From: Agaribacterium sp. ZY112
Lineage (GTDB): Bacteria > Pseudomonadota > Gammaproteobacteria > Pseudomonadales > Cellvibrionaceae
Reading direction: 5' to 3'
DNA length: 64,000 nt
Assembly: GCF_041346925.1 (NCBI RefSeq)
Contig: NZ_CP166840.1
Coordinates: 3,967,001-4,031,000 of the forward strand
Part shown: positions 37,687 through 47,000 of the stretch, piece by piece
Layout: the number at the start of each line of letters is the position of its first letter
Numbering within the stretch: position 1 is the stretch's first letter
Notes under the pieces: generated by a model
Seen by the model: only the letters and a program-made list of their open reading frames with translations
What the model was told of the DNA's origin: nothing
Database searches by the model: none
Position numbers and translations under genes: made by a program

Positions 37687-37980
37687 GGCTGGCGACATAG
37701 ATATAGCAGAGAAGCTTATTCACGACTTTATTTTGAGCAAAAGAGCTCACAGCATAAAGCCATGCTTAAACGCTCGCGTAAGCACCTTGAAAGCCGCCTT
37801 CCCGAACAAGATTTTATTCGTATCAACAGGCAAGCAATATGTAAACTCGATGCAATTGAAAACAAAGAAGCCATCGAAGGTGGCGCGATTAAGCTAGAGC
37901 TAAAGCTAGGCAAGGATAAATTGGAATTAGAAATGTCTCGCAGCCAAGCTCAAGAGTTAAAAGAAAGGCTTAGCCTTTAA
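37668..37980 (+). pseudogene. Deleted remnant of LytTR response-regulator gene
   Basis: Bases 37668-37720 match 58869-58921 (receiver-domain codons IDIVGEAGDIDTAEKLI). From 37721 the sequence matches 59286 onward (the LytTR DNA-binding half, through LESRLPEQDFIRINRQ to the stop). About 364 bp present in the intact gene are missing between, which also shifts the frame, and the gene's 5' end is absent. An ATG at 37762 could still express a 72-residue LytTR fragment, but without the upstream half this is probably inactive. Confidence 0.85.
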
Positions 37981-38279
37981 CCTAAATTCATAGCCTGAAA
38001 CCCTAGCTAAATAGAGCTCCGAAATCTGGGCGCACACCGTATATACAATTAGAGAGTCGTCTGGAAACCATTACCAGCCAAACGAAAGCTCATTCAGCCC
38101 AACCGCTGCCCCTTAGTGTCGCCTAGTTCAACACTCCAATTGATTTCAGCCGTTAAATCGTTAACAAACGAGCTTAGAGGGGTGCCTAGATATAGGAGTT
38201 AAGGTATGGTTTTAGGTATAAGTAGTTAGATATAGCTACCTTCCTATATCTAGCCATGCCAATAAATAAGCTGTTATGC
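37668..38279. repeat. Imperfect direct repeat, copy A (remnant plus intergenic)
   Basis: Beyond the pseudogene, the 313 bp without a gene (37981-38293) resemble the stretch after the intact regulator gene (59546-59866). Likeness is best near the end, e.g. GGTTTTAGGTA and TATCTAGCCATGC, and both copies finish AAGCTGTTA at the first cassette boundary. In this copy CTAGATATAGGA and TCCTATATCTAG form an inverted repeat. It could be an attachment site or a degenerate attC; no integrase is nearby. Confidence 0.7.
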
Positions 38280-38293
38280 AAATCGGATGAACT

Positions 38294-39013
38294 ATGAGAA
38301 AAGTTAGAACGATAAATCAGGATGATTACATTCTTAGTTTAACTCAATTTATTGAGCGAATTGAATTTTTAGACTTTTCAGATTCCAACTCCACATATTT
38401 GTTTCGTGGGCAGGATGTGAAAGGGAATTTACTCCCAAGTATTGCCAGAAATGACCCAAAAAATGACACAACCAATCAAGAAAAAGAACAGCTTAATCAT
38501 CTGAAGCTTATTGGCTCCACCTTCTTGGAAGGGAATAGTGATAGTAATGTTGACCTTCTAGTTCTAGCACAACATTTTGGGCTCAAAACAAGATTGTTAG
38601 ATTGGAGTTCGAACCCTTTAATAGCTCTGTGGTTTGCTTGCTCAGGTAACGAAGAAGGCGACGCCTATGTATACGCACTCAATTCTGATGCATTCTTAGA
38701 TAAAGATATTTACAGCAAAGATCCATTTAGGCTTGGAAAAACCAGTGTTTTACAACCCAGATTGAATAATGAGCGCATTATTGCTCAGCATGGCTGGTTT
38801 ACGCTTCATCGCTACGCTAATTCCAATAGTAGGTTTGTAGCTCTCGAAAAAAACACCAAAATAAAGAAAAGCATAACTGAGCTTACGATCTCTCAGAAAT
38901 CAAAAGAGGACATATTGAAATCTCTTGATCGATACGGGATAAACAGCCGAACATTATTCCCCGATTTAGAAGGGCTTTGTAAGTACTTAAACTGGAAAGG
39001 TACAAATAGGTAA
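38294..39013 (+). CDS. FRG-domain protein (cassette gene)
   Basis: 239 residues. An FRG domain is recognised from YLFRGQDVKGNLLPSIAR near the N-terminus and LVLAQHFGLKTRLLDWSSNPLIALWFAC in the middle, including the conserved RG, the QH-G-TRLLDW-NPL-AL motif and a downstream QHGWFTLH segment. FRG domains occur in many mobile-element and phage-defence proteins, with unproven biochemistry. It is the first gene after cassette boundary GTTATGC (38273-38279) and is followed 2 bp later by the deaminase gene in the same cassette. A GGAT precedes the ATG. Confidence 0.8.
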   Translation: MRKVRTINQDDYILSLTQFIERIEFLDFSDSNSTYLFRGQDVKGNLLPSIARNDPKNDTTNQEKEQLNHLKLIGSTFLEGNSDSNVDLLVLAQHFGLKTRLLDWSSNPLIALWFACSGNEEGDAYVYALNSDAFLDKDIYSKDPFRLGKTSVLQPRLNNERIIAQHGWFTLHRYANSNSRFVALEKNTKIKKSITELTISQKSKEDILKSLDRYGINSRTLFPDLEGLCKYLNWKGTNR

Positions 39014-39015
39014 TC

Positions 39016-39822
39016 ATGTCGAGCAAGTATTCCAAATCAGACTTAATGAAACTAGCCATTGAAGAACATCTTAAGTGCGATGAATATCCACGAGTCGGTG
39101 TTGTTGTTGCAAAAAGTGGCGAAGTCTTGGCTACAGGACATCGAGGTGAAACTAGAAGTGTTCACGCAGAACGTGTCGCCTTAAGAAAGCTAACCGATGA
39201 CGAAATTCAAGGGGCAACAGTTTTTACAACGTTAGAACCTTGTGTCGAATTACATGAAGGTCAAGAGATTAAGTCCTGCGCCCAATTATTGATAGATTCA
39301 GGTGTTAATGAAGTGGTAATCGGAGTTTTAGACCCAAATGGAACGATCTATTCCCAAGGTTATCGTAAGCTATTGGAAAACAATATAAATGTTAGTTTTT
39401 TCAATCGAAAATTAAGAGCCGCTGTTGAAGAAGAAACATTTGAATTTGGAGACATCCATAAAGTTCATGGCTGTGGAAAAAGAAGAATACCTGTAGTGCA
39501 TAGTGGTACTGAACTTGAAGTTCAATTCAGTGAGAAAGACGAGAGAATAATCAACATAAAATGGGCAACACTTCAACCTGCTCATGGATGTGTTGATCTT
39601 TCAAGTAACAACGGGGCTGTAAGAGTCGCTTCGGGCGCAAGAAATTTTGGTGATATTAGTGATCCGATGATATTTAGGTTCCCCAGTCACTTTGCCAGAA
39701 TGAATAAAGGTATGGTGGCTATAGTTAAGCCAGCTAATACAACATTTTATGTTCTCATTCAATTAGTTGAAATATTTGAAAATGATATAATTTTCAAATG
39801 GGAGGTTCGAAATGACAACTAG
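39016..39822 (+). CDS. Zinc deaminase-like protein with unknown C-terminal domain (cassette gene)
   Basis: 268 residues. Residues 1-130 form a cytidine/RibD-type deaminase fold: H50-A51-E52 in SVHAERVAL supplies the zinc histidine and proton-shuttling glutamate; TLEPC (C76) and KSC (C88) supply the cysteines, with an 11-residue gap longer than the CxxC of dCMP deaminases and close to RibD. LDPNGTIYSQGYRKL also fits RibD-like proteins. The C-terminal 130 residues (VHSGTELEVQFSEKDERIINIKW and more) are not recognised. It has no RibD reductase domain. Its pairing with FRG in one cassette suggests nucleotide-directed defence rather than riboflavin synthesis; this is inference. Confidence 0.78.
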   Translation: MSSKYSKSDLMKLAIEEHLKCDEYPRVGVVVAKSGEVLATGHRGETRSVHAERVALRKLTDDEIQGATVFTTLEPCVELHEGQEIKSCAQLLIDSGVNEVVIGVLDPNGTIYSQGYRKLLENNINVSFFNRKLRAAVEEETFEFGDIHKVHGCGKRRIPVVHSGTELEVQFSEKDERIINIKWATLQPAHGCVDLSSNNGAVRVASGARNFGDISDPMIFRFPSHFARMNKGMVAIVKPANTTFYVLIQLVEIFENDIIFKWEVRNDN

Positions 39823-39829
39823 AAAATTT

Positions 39830-39929
39830 GCATAACAAGTTGCTTAAACGGACAAAAAACAGTTGGCTTTTGCTCGTTCCTCGCTAATTTTAGCCAACTA
39901 TTTTATTGCCGCTTAGCAAAGCGTTATGC
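39830..39929. other. attC recombination site 1
   Basis: Begins GCATAACAAGTTGCTTAAACGG and ends CCGCTTAGCAAAGCGTTATGC, with near-palindromic arms and an inner pair AGTTGGCT/AGCCAACT. The 7-bp core GCATAAC is the exact complement of the GTTATGC that opens this cassette at 38273, as integron theory requires. Confidence 0.88.
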
Positions 39930-39944
39930 AGCATAAGGATAAGC

Positions 39945-40754
39945 ATGAAATTTAGTGAAAGGATAGGGAAAAACAAGGTAAAAACCGGCCTTCAGTTAAA
40001 TGATATAAATGTCGAGTTACGTAATTCGCTTTGGAACGTACTTGATGTGTTTTTTTGGTCGGAGGATGAGTTTTTGTATGCGTCGTACGGGAAAGCAGGA
40101 ATAGAAGATTTTAGTAGTAAGTTGTGGCATTTTTATTTTAAATTGCCTATGGATACTCGACCAAATCATGGGGGGGAGATTTTAGGTGAAATACGTAAAT
40201 ACTACTTTTCTTGTGAATGGTATGAGATTTACGATTTTCTCGAGCATATACTAAAATCCGAAAAAAATGGAAGGCTCATCCAGCAGGTAAACCGGATATT
40301 AGAGTCAGAATTAGCTGGTTACCGATTTATCGATTCTGCTTTTGTTCCCGTTACGGAAGAGCAAGAAATAGAAGCCATAGAGAGTGCTATCGCTGAAGGG
40401 CCATATGCTGGTGTTCGGTCTCATCTTCAAAGTGCAATTGAGCATCTCTCTAGAAAAGAGAATCCCGATTATAGAAACTCGATCAAAGAATCAATTTCTG
40501 CCGTTGAGAGTATGGCTAAAGAGCTCACAGGAAATCCGAAAGCAACATTAGGTGATGCTCTTAATCAACTATCGAGAAATAGTAATATTCATCAAGCTTT
40601 AAAAGCTGGGTTTTCTTCAATCTACGGATATACCAGTGATGAAGGAGGCATTCGTCATGCAATGCTTGAGGAGCCAAGTGTGAGTGTATCTGATGCGAAA
40701 TTCTTTCTTGTGTCATGCTCATCATTTATAAACTATCTAAAAGAAAAAGTATGA
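39945..40754 (+). CDS. AbiJ-NTD4-domain protein (cassette gene)
   Basis: 269 residues. The N-terminus MKFSERIGKNKVKTGLQLND and LRNSLWNVLDVFFW match the AbiJ-NTD4 domain, which is fused to various effector domains in abortive-infection-like proteins. The C-terminal half (AIEHLSRKENPDYRNSIKESISAVESMAKELTGN ... ASFSSIYGYTSDEGGIRHAM-like) has the look of a HEPN or abortive-infection C-terminal domain (GIRHA). ATG 39945 has AAGGA upstream and lies inside the cassette; earlier frame sequence is in attC. A phage-defence role is plausible. Confidence 0.75.
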   Translation: MKFSERIGKNKVKTGLQLNDINVELRNSLWNVLDVFFWSEDEFLYASYGKAGIEDFSSKLWHFYFKLPMDTRPNHGGEILGEIRKYYFSCEWYEIYDFLEHILKSEKNGRLIQQVNRILESELAGYRFIDSAFVPVTEEQEIEAIESAIAEGPYAGVRSHLQSAIEHLSRKENPDYRNSIKESISAVESMAKELTGNPKATLGDALNQLSRNSNIHQALKAGFSSIYGYTSDEGGIRHAMLEEPSVSVSDAKFFLVSCSSFINYLKEKV

Positions 40755-40758
40755 TTTT

Positions 40759-40839
40759 GCATAACAAGAAAATCCAGTTCGTGCAGCAAAGCTGCACCGG
40801 ACCTCGCCTGCGGCTCGGCCGCTGATTTTGGCGTTAACC
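40759..40839. other. attC recombination site 2
   Basis: Starts GCATAACAAGAAAATCCAG and ends GATTTTGGCGTTAACC, with an inner perfect hairpin GTGCAGC-AAA-GCTGCAC. The first core GCATAAC is complementary to GTTATGC that opens this cassette (39923). This is the expected attC layout. Confidence 0.9.
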
Positions 40840-40916
40840 TTTTATTACGTATTAACTTACAATCAATTTGAAAAATATTCATGGGAACTGTTTTTAACAT
40901 AAGGAGGAAAATGGGT

Positions 40917-41348
40917 ATGGGCATATTGTATGGGAGTAATTGGAATACCGAAAAGGGGCTTAAAGCAAAGCACGGAAAAAAATATAAGGATAAATATAAC
41001 ACCTTAAGTAGTGTAGGTTGGCAGCAAATGAATACTATGTTAAACACATGGGCAAATAGAGAGTTGCGAACGAATCACGCTAAAATTCTTAGAGAGCTTG
41101 CGGTGGCCATAAGAAGTTCTGATTATAATGTAACTGTGCAGCTTAGTTTTCATCAGCTTGAAAGATATGATGGAGTTGATTATTTTCATGTTACTGTATT
41201 GAGTCCTTTTGGTCCCACGGTTCATCTTTTTAGCAAAGTAAAATCTTGGTTTGGGGGCAAGCCTGATATTAAAAAAAGCTTTTGGGGGGGGTCAACATCT
41301 CCATTTTTAGTCGAAGAGCGATACAGATATAAATACAGTAAAACATAA
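40917..41348 (+). CDS. Orphan cassette protein
   Basis: 143 residues with no recognised family. The sequence is basic and mostly helical early (LKAKHGKKYKDKYNTLSSVGWQQMN) and beta-like later (VQLSFHQLERYDGVDYFHVTVLSPFG). No signal peptide is visible. AAGGAGG lies at 40901-40907; ATG 40917 gives a 9-nt spacing, and ATG 40911 is a close alternative. It is a single-gene cassette between two attC sites. Confidence 0.6.
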   Translation: MGILYGSNWNTEKGLKAKHGKKYKDKYNTLSSVGWQQMNTMLNTWANRELRTNHAKILRELAVAIRSSDYNVTVQLSFHQLERYDGVDYFHVTVLSPFGPTVHLFSKVKSWFGGKPDIKKSFWGGSTSPFLVEERYRYKYSKT

Positions 41349-41372
41349 AAAATATGTCAAGGTAGTGAGTTC

Positions 41373-41420
41373 GGTTAACAAAGCGTTTCACCGGATAAAC
41401 CGGTGAACGCGGCGTTAGTC
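41373..41420. other. attC recombination site 3
   Basis: A short site: GGTTAACAAAGCGTTTCACCGG, loop ATAAA, CCGGTGAACGCGGCGTTAGTC. The arm pairs TTCACCGG/CCGGTGAA. Its first core GGTTAAC is the exact complement of the GTTAACC that opens this cassette at 40833. Confidence 0.88.
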
Positions 41421-41444
41421 ATAAACAATCGTAGGAAGCTTATA

Positions 41445-42170
41445 ATGAGCGATCAATCGCATCTCGATTCAAAATACTTTATTGATACGCATGTATTTAA
41501 TTGTCCTTTTTGTAATCGAAATAATGTCTCATATTACCTTGATAGAAGCCTAGAGTTTGACTGGTCTAACTCCAAAAAGTGCTATGTCTACTTTGCCCGA
41601 TGCACTTCATGTGACAAGAAGTCAATGAACCTATCTTTTGAAGAAATTGAACTCATCCATAAATTCAGTAGTAGCTATAGATTTAATGAAGAGGTGGGCG
41701 ATGATATTGATTCAAAGTTTTTCTATACTGTTCCTACATCGTTTTTTACCCTCGATACGCGAATCCCCAAGACGTTGAGAGAGCTTTTTAGCGAAGCAGA
41801 AGGCTGCCTAAAAAGTAATTATCTAACCGGCGCATCAGTGTGCGCAAGAAAGCTAATTTATGAGCTTGCCATAATCGAGGGTGCTGAGGGCGAAAATTAC
41901 GATGAGCGAATCAAGTCTTTGAAACAAAAGAGGCAAGATGTTGAGGGGGAGTATTTCGATACATTGCTAACCATTCAGCAGCTTACAAGCGATAAGGTAC
42001 ATGAAGAGTCTTATGATGGCTGGCAGTCTAAGCATCTAAAGTTAATTCTCTCTACTCTCAACGAAATACTTGGAATGATGTATGTCATACCAACCTTGCG
42101 GGATGAAAAGCGCAAAGCAATATTGGAGATGAAAGGTGATCTTGTCGGTGAACCGAAACAAAATGCCTAA
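41445..42170 (+). CDS. DUF4145 protein with zinc ribbon (cassette gene)
   Basis: 241 residues. An N-terminal zinc ribbon is formed by C20-x2-C23 and C53-x2-C56. The C-terminal part is a DUF4145 domain: FSEAEGCLKSNYLTGASVCARKLIYELAIIEGA, with a following HEESYDGW segment. DUF4145 proteins are linked to restriction and defence genes, and the domain is HEPN-like in structure prediction terms; function is unproven. ATG 41445 has AGGAAG upstream, and earlier in-frame codons fall within attC site 3. Its stop overlaps the next attC-like site. Confidence 0.75.
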   Translation: MSDQSHLDSKYFIDTHVFNCPFCNRNNVSYYLDRSLEFDWSNSKKCYVYFARCTSCDKKSMNLSFEEIELIHKFSSSYRFNEEVGDDIDSKFFYTVPTSFFTLDTRIPKTLRELFSEAEGCLKSNYLTGASVCARKLIYELAIIEGAEGENYDERIKSLKQKRQDVEGEYFDTLLTIQQLTSDKVHEESYDGWQSKHLKLILSTLNEILGMMYVIPTLRDEKRKAILEMKGDLVGEPKQNA

Positions 42171-42196
42171 CAAGTAAATCAATTTGAGCGTTAAGC
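42165..42196. other. Degenerate attC-like site
   Basis: GCCTAACAAG at the left and GAGCGTTAAGC at the right give both cores, but only 32 bp separate them and the central arms are almost absent. It differs from the core complement expected of this cassette (GACTAAC) by one base. It is a truncated attC or a chance resemblance. Confidence 0.45.
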
Positions 42197-42214
42197 ACTA
42201 CAAGGAGAAATCGA

Positions 42215-42817
42215 GTGAAATCAAGAATTACTCTATTGGTAACGTTATTAATTTCAGCTAATACGTTTGCTGTTGATAATAAACAAGTGGCTAAATGCGC
42301 TACTATTGATAGTGACTTGGCAAGGCTAGAGTGCTACGACGCACTAGCCCAAGCTAGTGGTTTAGCTGGAAAGCAAACTGTTCCAACTCAAGTTCAAGGT
42401 AAGGGAAAATGGAGCGTTAGTGTAGATGTAAATCCGGTGGATGACTCTAAGACCGTAACACTCTCTTTAGATGCTGATTCAGGTCAAAGTAAATGGCGCC
42501 AGCCGGTTTACCTTATAGCACGTTGCAAAAGCAACAAGACAGAGGTCTATATCGGCTGGAACGACTACCTTGGGCGAGAAGCACAAGTTTTAACGCGTGT
42601 TGGTTCAAAGAAAGCCGTAACTTCCTATTGGGGCATGTCTACAAATAGTAAGGCTACTTTCCATAACAAGCCAATTCCATTTCTCAAAGAAATGCTAAGC
42701 GAAAATAAATTGGTTGCTCAGGTAACTCCGTATAACGAAAGCCCTGTTACGGCGGTCTTTGATATCTCAGGTTTGCAAAATGCAATTAAACCACTTCGCG
42801 AAACATGTGCGTGGTAA
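42215..42817 (+). CDS. VasI/TagO-family T6SS-associated protein (cassette gene)
   Basis: 200 residues with a signal peptide (KSRITLLVTLLISANTFA). The pattern QVAKCATIDSDLARLECYDALAQASGL, then WSVSVDVNPVDDSKTVTLSLDAD, is that of VasI/TagO proteins, a periplasmic family found in type VI secretion clusters but also as stand-alone genes. No T6SS genes are in the window. GTG start with AAGGAG 8 nt upstream. The end of the gene lies 20 bp before an IS30 end, so any following attC has been lost or disrupted. Confidence 0.78.
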   Translation: MKSRITLLVTLLISANTFAVDNKQVAKCATIDSDLARLECYDALAQASGLAGKQTVPTQVQGKGKWSVSVDVNPVDDSKTVTLSLDADSGQSKWRQPVYLIARCKSNKTEVYIGWNDYLGREAQVLTRVGSKKAVTSYWGMSTNSKATFHNKPIPFLKEMLSENKLVAQVTPYNESPVTAVFDISGLQNAIKPLRETCAW

Positions 42818-42836
42818 ATGCTTAGTATCAACTTTG

Positions 42837-43892
42837 AACCGCGACAAAAATAGTTACATATCAAAATACATCTCCTCTGGTGTTTTGAAGTTAAATCTCT
42901 TTCTGGGCCTCTGATTAATTTTTGTCGCTATACGGTCACACTGCTGCTGAGTAAGTGTGGCTATGCTCTCGCCCTTGGGTAGATATTGTCTAATCAGTCC
43001 ATTAACATGTTCGTTACTGCCTCGTTCCCATGAGTGGTATGGATTAGCAAAGTAAAATTTAACAGTGTGGCGCTCTTCATCTTCTTATATTGATGAAACT
43101 CAGTTCCGTTATCGGCTGTAATGGTTTAAAACGATGCTGGATCTCTATTGATGGCTTGATGGTCTTTTTATTTAGCAACTTAGTTGACCTGTCTGTTAAT
43201 TTACCAATCATTAAATAGCCAGTTTTTCGCTCCAATAATGTAACGATGCAGTGATTACTTCCTCTTCCGTGAACGGTGTCTATCTCCCAGTGCCCCCTAT
43301 ATTTACGCGTTTCCACACTAGCTGAGCGCTCAGAGATGTGTCGTTTATTGGCAAGTCGGCCTCGACTATCGTAGGCTTTATAGCGCTTTCTTCTATGTTT
43401 TGACGCTTGCCTAAGGTAAGTCCACAAGTCACCACCCTGAGCTTTATCTTGCCAAATATAGCGGTAAATTGTTTCGTGGCTAATCACCCTATCTTTCAGT
43501 TTGAATCGACGGATATGACCAACGACCTGTTCTGGGGAGTAATCCATCTTTAATAGCTTACGAACAAGCATCATATAGGCGCTGGAGTAATGTCGATTTC
43601 TCCTTGAGCGACGCCTTCTTGCTCTTGTTCGTCGCTGCGCCTTAGAGGGCCGATATGCCCCGTCGATAATAAAGCAGTGTTGCGTGCGAATTCACGATAG
43701 AGGGTCGAGTAGTGCCGACCAAGAACCCCAGCAATATCTCTTATCGAGAGCCCTTACAGCTTTAGGGCTGAAAGCGTTACTCTTTCTTCATAGGTGAGTT
43801 GTATATAGGCCATTACTTATCCTTCTTCTTGCCGGAATGGGATAAGGCTTATTTTACAGCTCACCTTCTTAATTTTAAAAAGTGTCGCGGTT
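42837..43892 (-). mobile_element. Decayed IS30-family element
   Basis: About 1056 bp, usual for IS30. It is bounded by AACCGCGACA at 42837 and TGTCGCGGTT ending at 43892, the short terminal inverted repeats. The internal transposase is broken. The element sits at the end of the cassette array, just after the VasI gene. No direct target duplication is obvious. Confidence 0.82.
42854..43813 (-). pseudogene. IS30-family transposase, inactivated
   Basis: Starts MAYIQLTYEERVTLSALKL from ATG 43813 but meets an in-frame stop immediately after. The HTH and catalytic parts continue in other frames. The best remaining piece, 43077-43574, holds the IS30 core EQVVGHIRRF and RGHWEIDTVHGRG, with the first catalytic Asp, then shifts frame again. 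The true C-terminus (RPRKRFNFKTPEEMYFDM) is recognisable up to TAA at 42854. Several frame breaks mean it cannot make a full enzyme. Confidence 0.88.
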
Positions 43893-44037
43893 AGTATATG
43901 AATTCGGCCAAGCGTGTCAAAACAGGCCTTGCTGTTAAACTTTACTATTGCAAGCCGAGGGCTAGCTAAAACAACTACTCAGATTTTCAAAGCTTAAGTT
44001 AACGCAAACGTCAACTATCAACGACTCTGAACATAGA

Positions 44038-47000
44038 TTATTCTTTCTCTCCAGATAAGGGGTTATGTTGCACCTTACGGGTGGAGCCTTCTGTATCCAT
44101 TGCTCGTAATCGCTCAAAGATATTCTCTAATTTAGAGTGGGTACGTAAATCGATATCAAGCTTACCTTCCATTGCTCGAACTAAGGGGTAAATAGAACCT
44201 TCAATAGTATCCGCAAGTGTTTTCAATAATAGATCAATACCTGGAACAGGCTCATTCACTACCTCTACATTACACTCAACCTGAGCCAATGACGCCACTA
44301 ATCTTTCAATCGTACTCTGCAGCTTTTCTAACTGCTGCGCAGGCTGATTATTATGCTCTAAGCTTGAGTTAATATTAGCTAACTGCGTAACAATTTGTTT
44401 TTCAGCATCAGAGATTTGACTCGGCTCTGTAATAAAAATATCCTTCAACTCAGCCGTATGCGCAGTTAGCTGTGCCAACTGATTAGCGACCTTAGTACCA
44501 GAGTCCGCTCCCTGACCGCCCATAGCCCGCGTTTTATTAAATTCGGCCTTGATACTTAACCAACGCTCCGATTCACTCTCAGTTAAAACTTGACGTAATT
44601 CCTTAAGTTTTAATAAGTTCTCCTCCGCTCCGGTTGTTAGTAGTTGAGCTTCACCTAAATAATGGTCGGCGATCACCTGTTGCAACTCATCATCATTCAT
44701 TACAGCGGAGATCTTTTCGGCCATTTTATTCATATTACGATAACTACCCTGTAACTTGAATGGAGGCTCTGTTCGATAGTCATCGCCCTGCGCAGCTGAT
44801 TTAATGTATTGAGCATTCACCTTTAAAATAACATCTCGTACTTTAAACAGCTTGTTTAAAACTGAGACAATTTCATTCACCTCCGCTCCAGAGTAGCTGT
44901 GACTAAGGTCAGTATTAGCAACCTGCAACCCATTCGCCTTATCAGCAAGTTTATACAAGTCACTCAGTTCACGAGTAGCCATTGGCGCCAAGACAGGGTT
45001 AGAAGTTAAGCAATTTTCAACATAACTTAATGCAAATATATCCTCTTTACCACCAAGAACATCACCTAAATTATAAATATCTGCTCTATTAGCTAACATG
45101 TCGGGAATTTTAAATAACTCACCTGATTCGGTGTAAGGGTTACCCGCCATTACCACACAAAACTTGCGGCCACGCATGTCGTAAGTTTTAGTTTCTCCTT
45201 GCCATACACCTTCAATTCGGCGTGTGCCATCACACAAAGAAATAAACTTCTGTAAAAATTCAGGGTTAGTATGCTGAATATCATCCAAATAGAGCATGAC
45301 ATTACTGCCCATTTCCAAGGCTAAATTAAGTTTATTTAGCTCTTGTTTCGCAGTCGCATTAGGAGCTTGTGATGGATCTAATGAATCAACTTCATGACCA
45401 AGCGAAGGACAATTGATCTTCATAAAGATCAAGCCCAAGCGGCTGGCAACGTACTCCATCAAAGTTGTTTTACCGTAACCAGGTGGTGATATCATCATCA
45501 GCAAGCCCATCAAATCACTGCGCTTTTTATCGCCAACAGTGCCCATTTGCTTAGCTAGGTTGTCACCGATAATAGGCAAATAGCTCTCGTTAATGAGTTT
45601 GTTACGCACGAAAGAACTAAGGGGCTTAGGTTTAAACTCGTCTAAACGCAACTGTGCGCGCTGCTTATCAATAACTTGCTGACGTACATCGAGAAAGCGA
45701 TTGTATTCAGGGATAACTCTATACTGATGGTCATATAAGCGACTCAAAAAGCGATCAACTGAAACCTTTAAAGCTTGTTTACTTACGTTTTTATGCTGGC
45801 CTAATAAGCCCTCTACGCTAAACTCGAGCTCAACTTCAGTATTGCGTCGGCTCAGTCTACCTTCGGCATTAATCAGGCTAATGGCTTCTGGGATATAATG
45901 CTTAAGTGCACTGCTCTCTTCGTCACTCAGACCATCACACAGAGCTAATAACCAGCTTTCAGTCAGCAACCAGCGACGACCGACCTGCCCTTCTATCTCT
46001 TTTAATGCCGATTGAAATGCACGCCAAGAACTACTGAGCTCCATACTCTGTTTGAGCTTTTTAGAAAGTAATTGAGCATATTTACTACAAATAAATTCAA
46101 CATGATCGCGTGCTAATTCATAAACCAAATATTCTGATGCTTGTGCTATACAACTATCACTATGATCGAGAGCATGGTCGCTACAAAAACGCGTTAGATT
46201 CTCTGCACACTCATGACTAAGTAGCCGTAAAGCCTTACTACTCCCAAAAACCGCTTGCATTTGCAAGGCAGATTTAGCGCGGCTCGGCCAACCACTTTGA
46301 ATATCATAAGTCTGTGTATTTGCCCAAAATACACTGGCCAAACCTCGCGCTGTAGGTGTATAACGAAGTAGATCACAACTCGATAAAATAGGTAGTAATT
46401 GGTGAAGGATGCGAGCCGCATCGTGGTCATGCACACCTTTCTCATAACCTTCTTTGTAGCGCGGAGCGGCATAATCGCGAACTAATTTCAGTAATTCAGC
46501 CTCGTTTTCTAAGGCTTGACTAAGTACATCTATACTTAAACCCGACTTAGCTAGCTGAGCATCTTGATACAAACTATAAGCAAGATACTCCGCTCGATAC
46601 GTATCTTCATTTTCAGAAGCAAGGTTTTGCCCCCAGTAACCCGCCAGCTCACTCAAGGCGCTATCCGTTACATTTGCATAAAAGTCAGTACCTATAAGAT
46701 GAAAACATAAAGCACCGTCACGTGGAATAATCGTTAAATCTAACTCTTGGGTATTTACGTTAAATTTATGCTTAGGCCCAAGCTTGATAACGTTACCGCC
46801 ATCCTCATAGATATCACTTTTATCACGTATAGCACGTACAGCTTGATCTTTAGCTCCCTTTAAACGAGCATCAAGATCATCAGCTTTAACAGAGCTATCT
46901 AGCTCATGTAGCTGCTGTACTAAATCCCGACTTTTTAGCACCAAGGCATCGGATGAAAAGTAAGTATTTAGGTCATCAATGCTTGAAAACTTATTCAAAC

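Noticed and set aside
37762..37980. A functional short LytTR protein
   Set aside because: It lacks the first half of the domain and receiver, has no good ribosome-binding site and is explained as a deletion remnant.
39016..39822. A riboflavin-biosynthesis RibD gene
   Set aside because: The reductase domain is missing, no rib genes are near, and the gene is in a mobile cassette with an FRG gene.
41403..41444. Upstream start for the DUF4145 gene at 41403
   Set aside because: Those codons fall in the attC site before the cassette boundary at 41414; ATG 41445 has its own ribosome-binding site.
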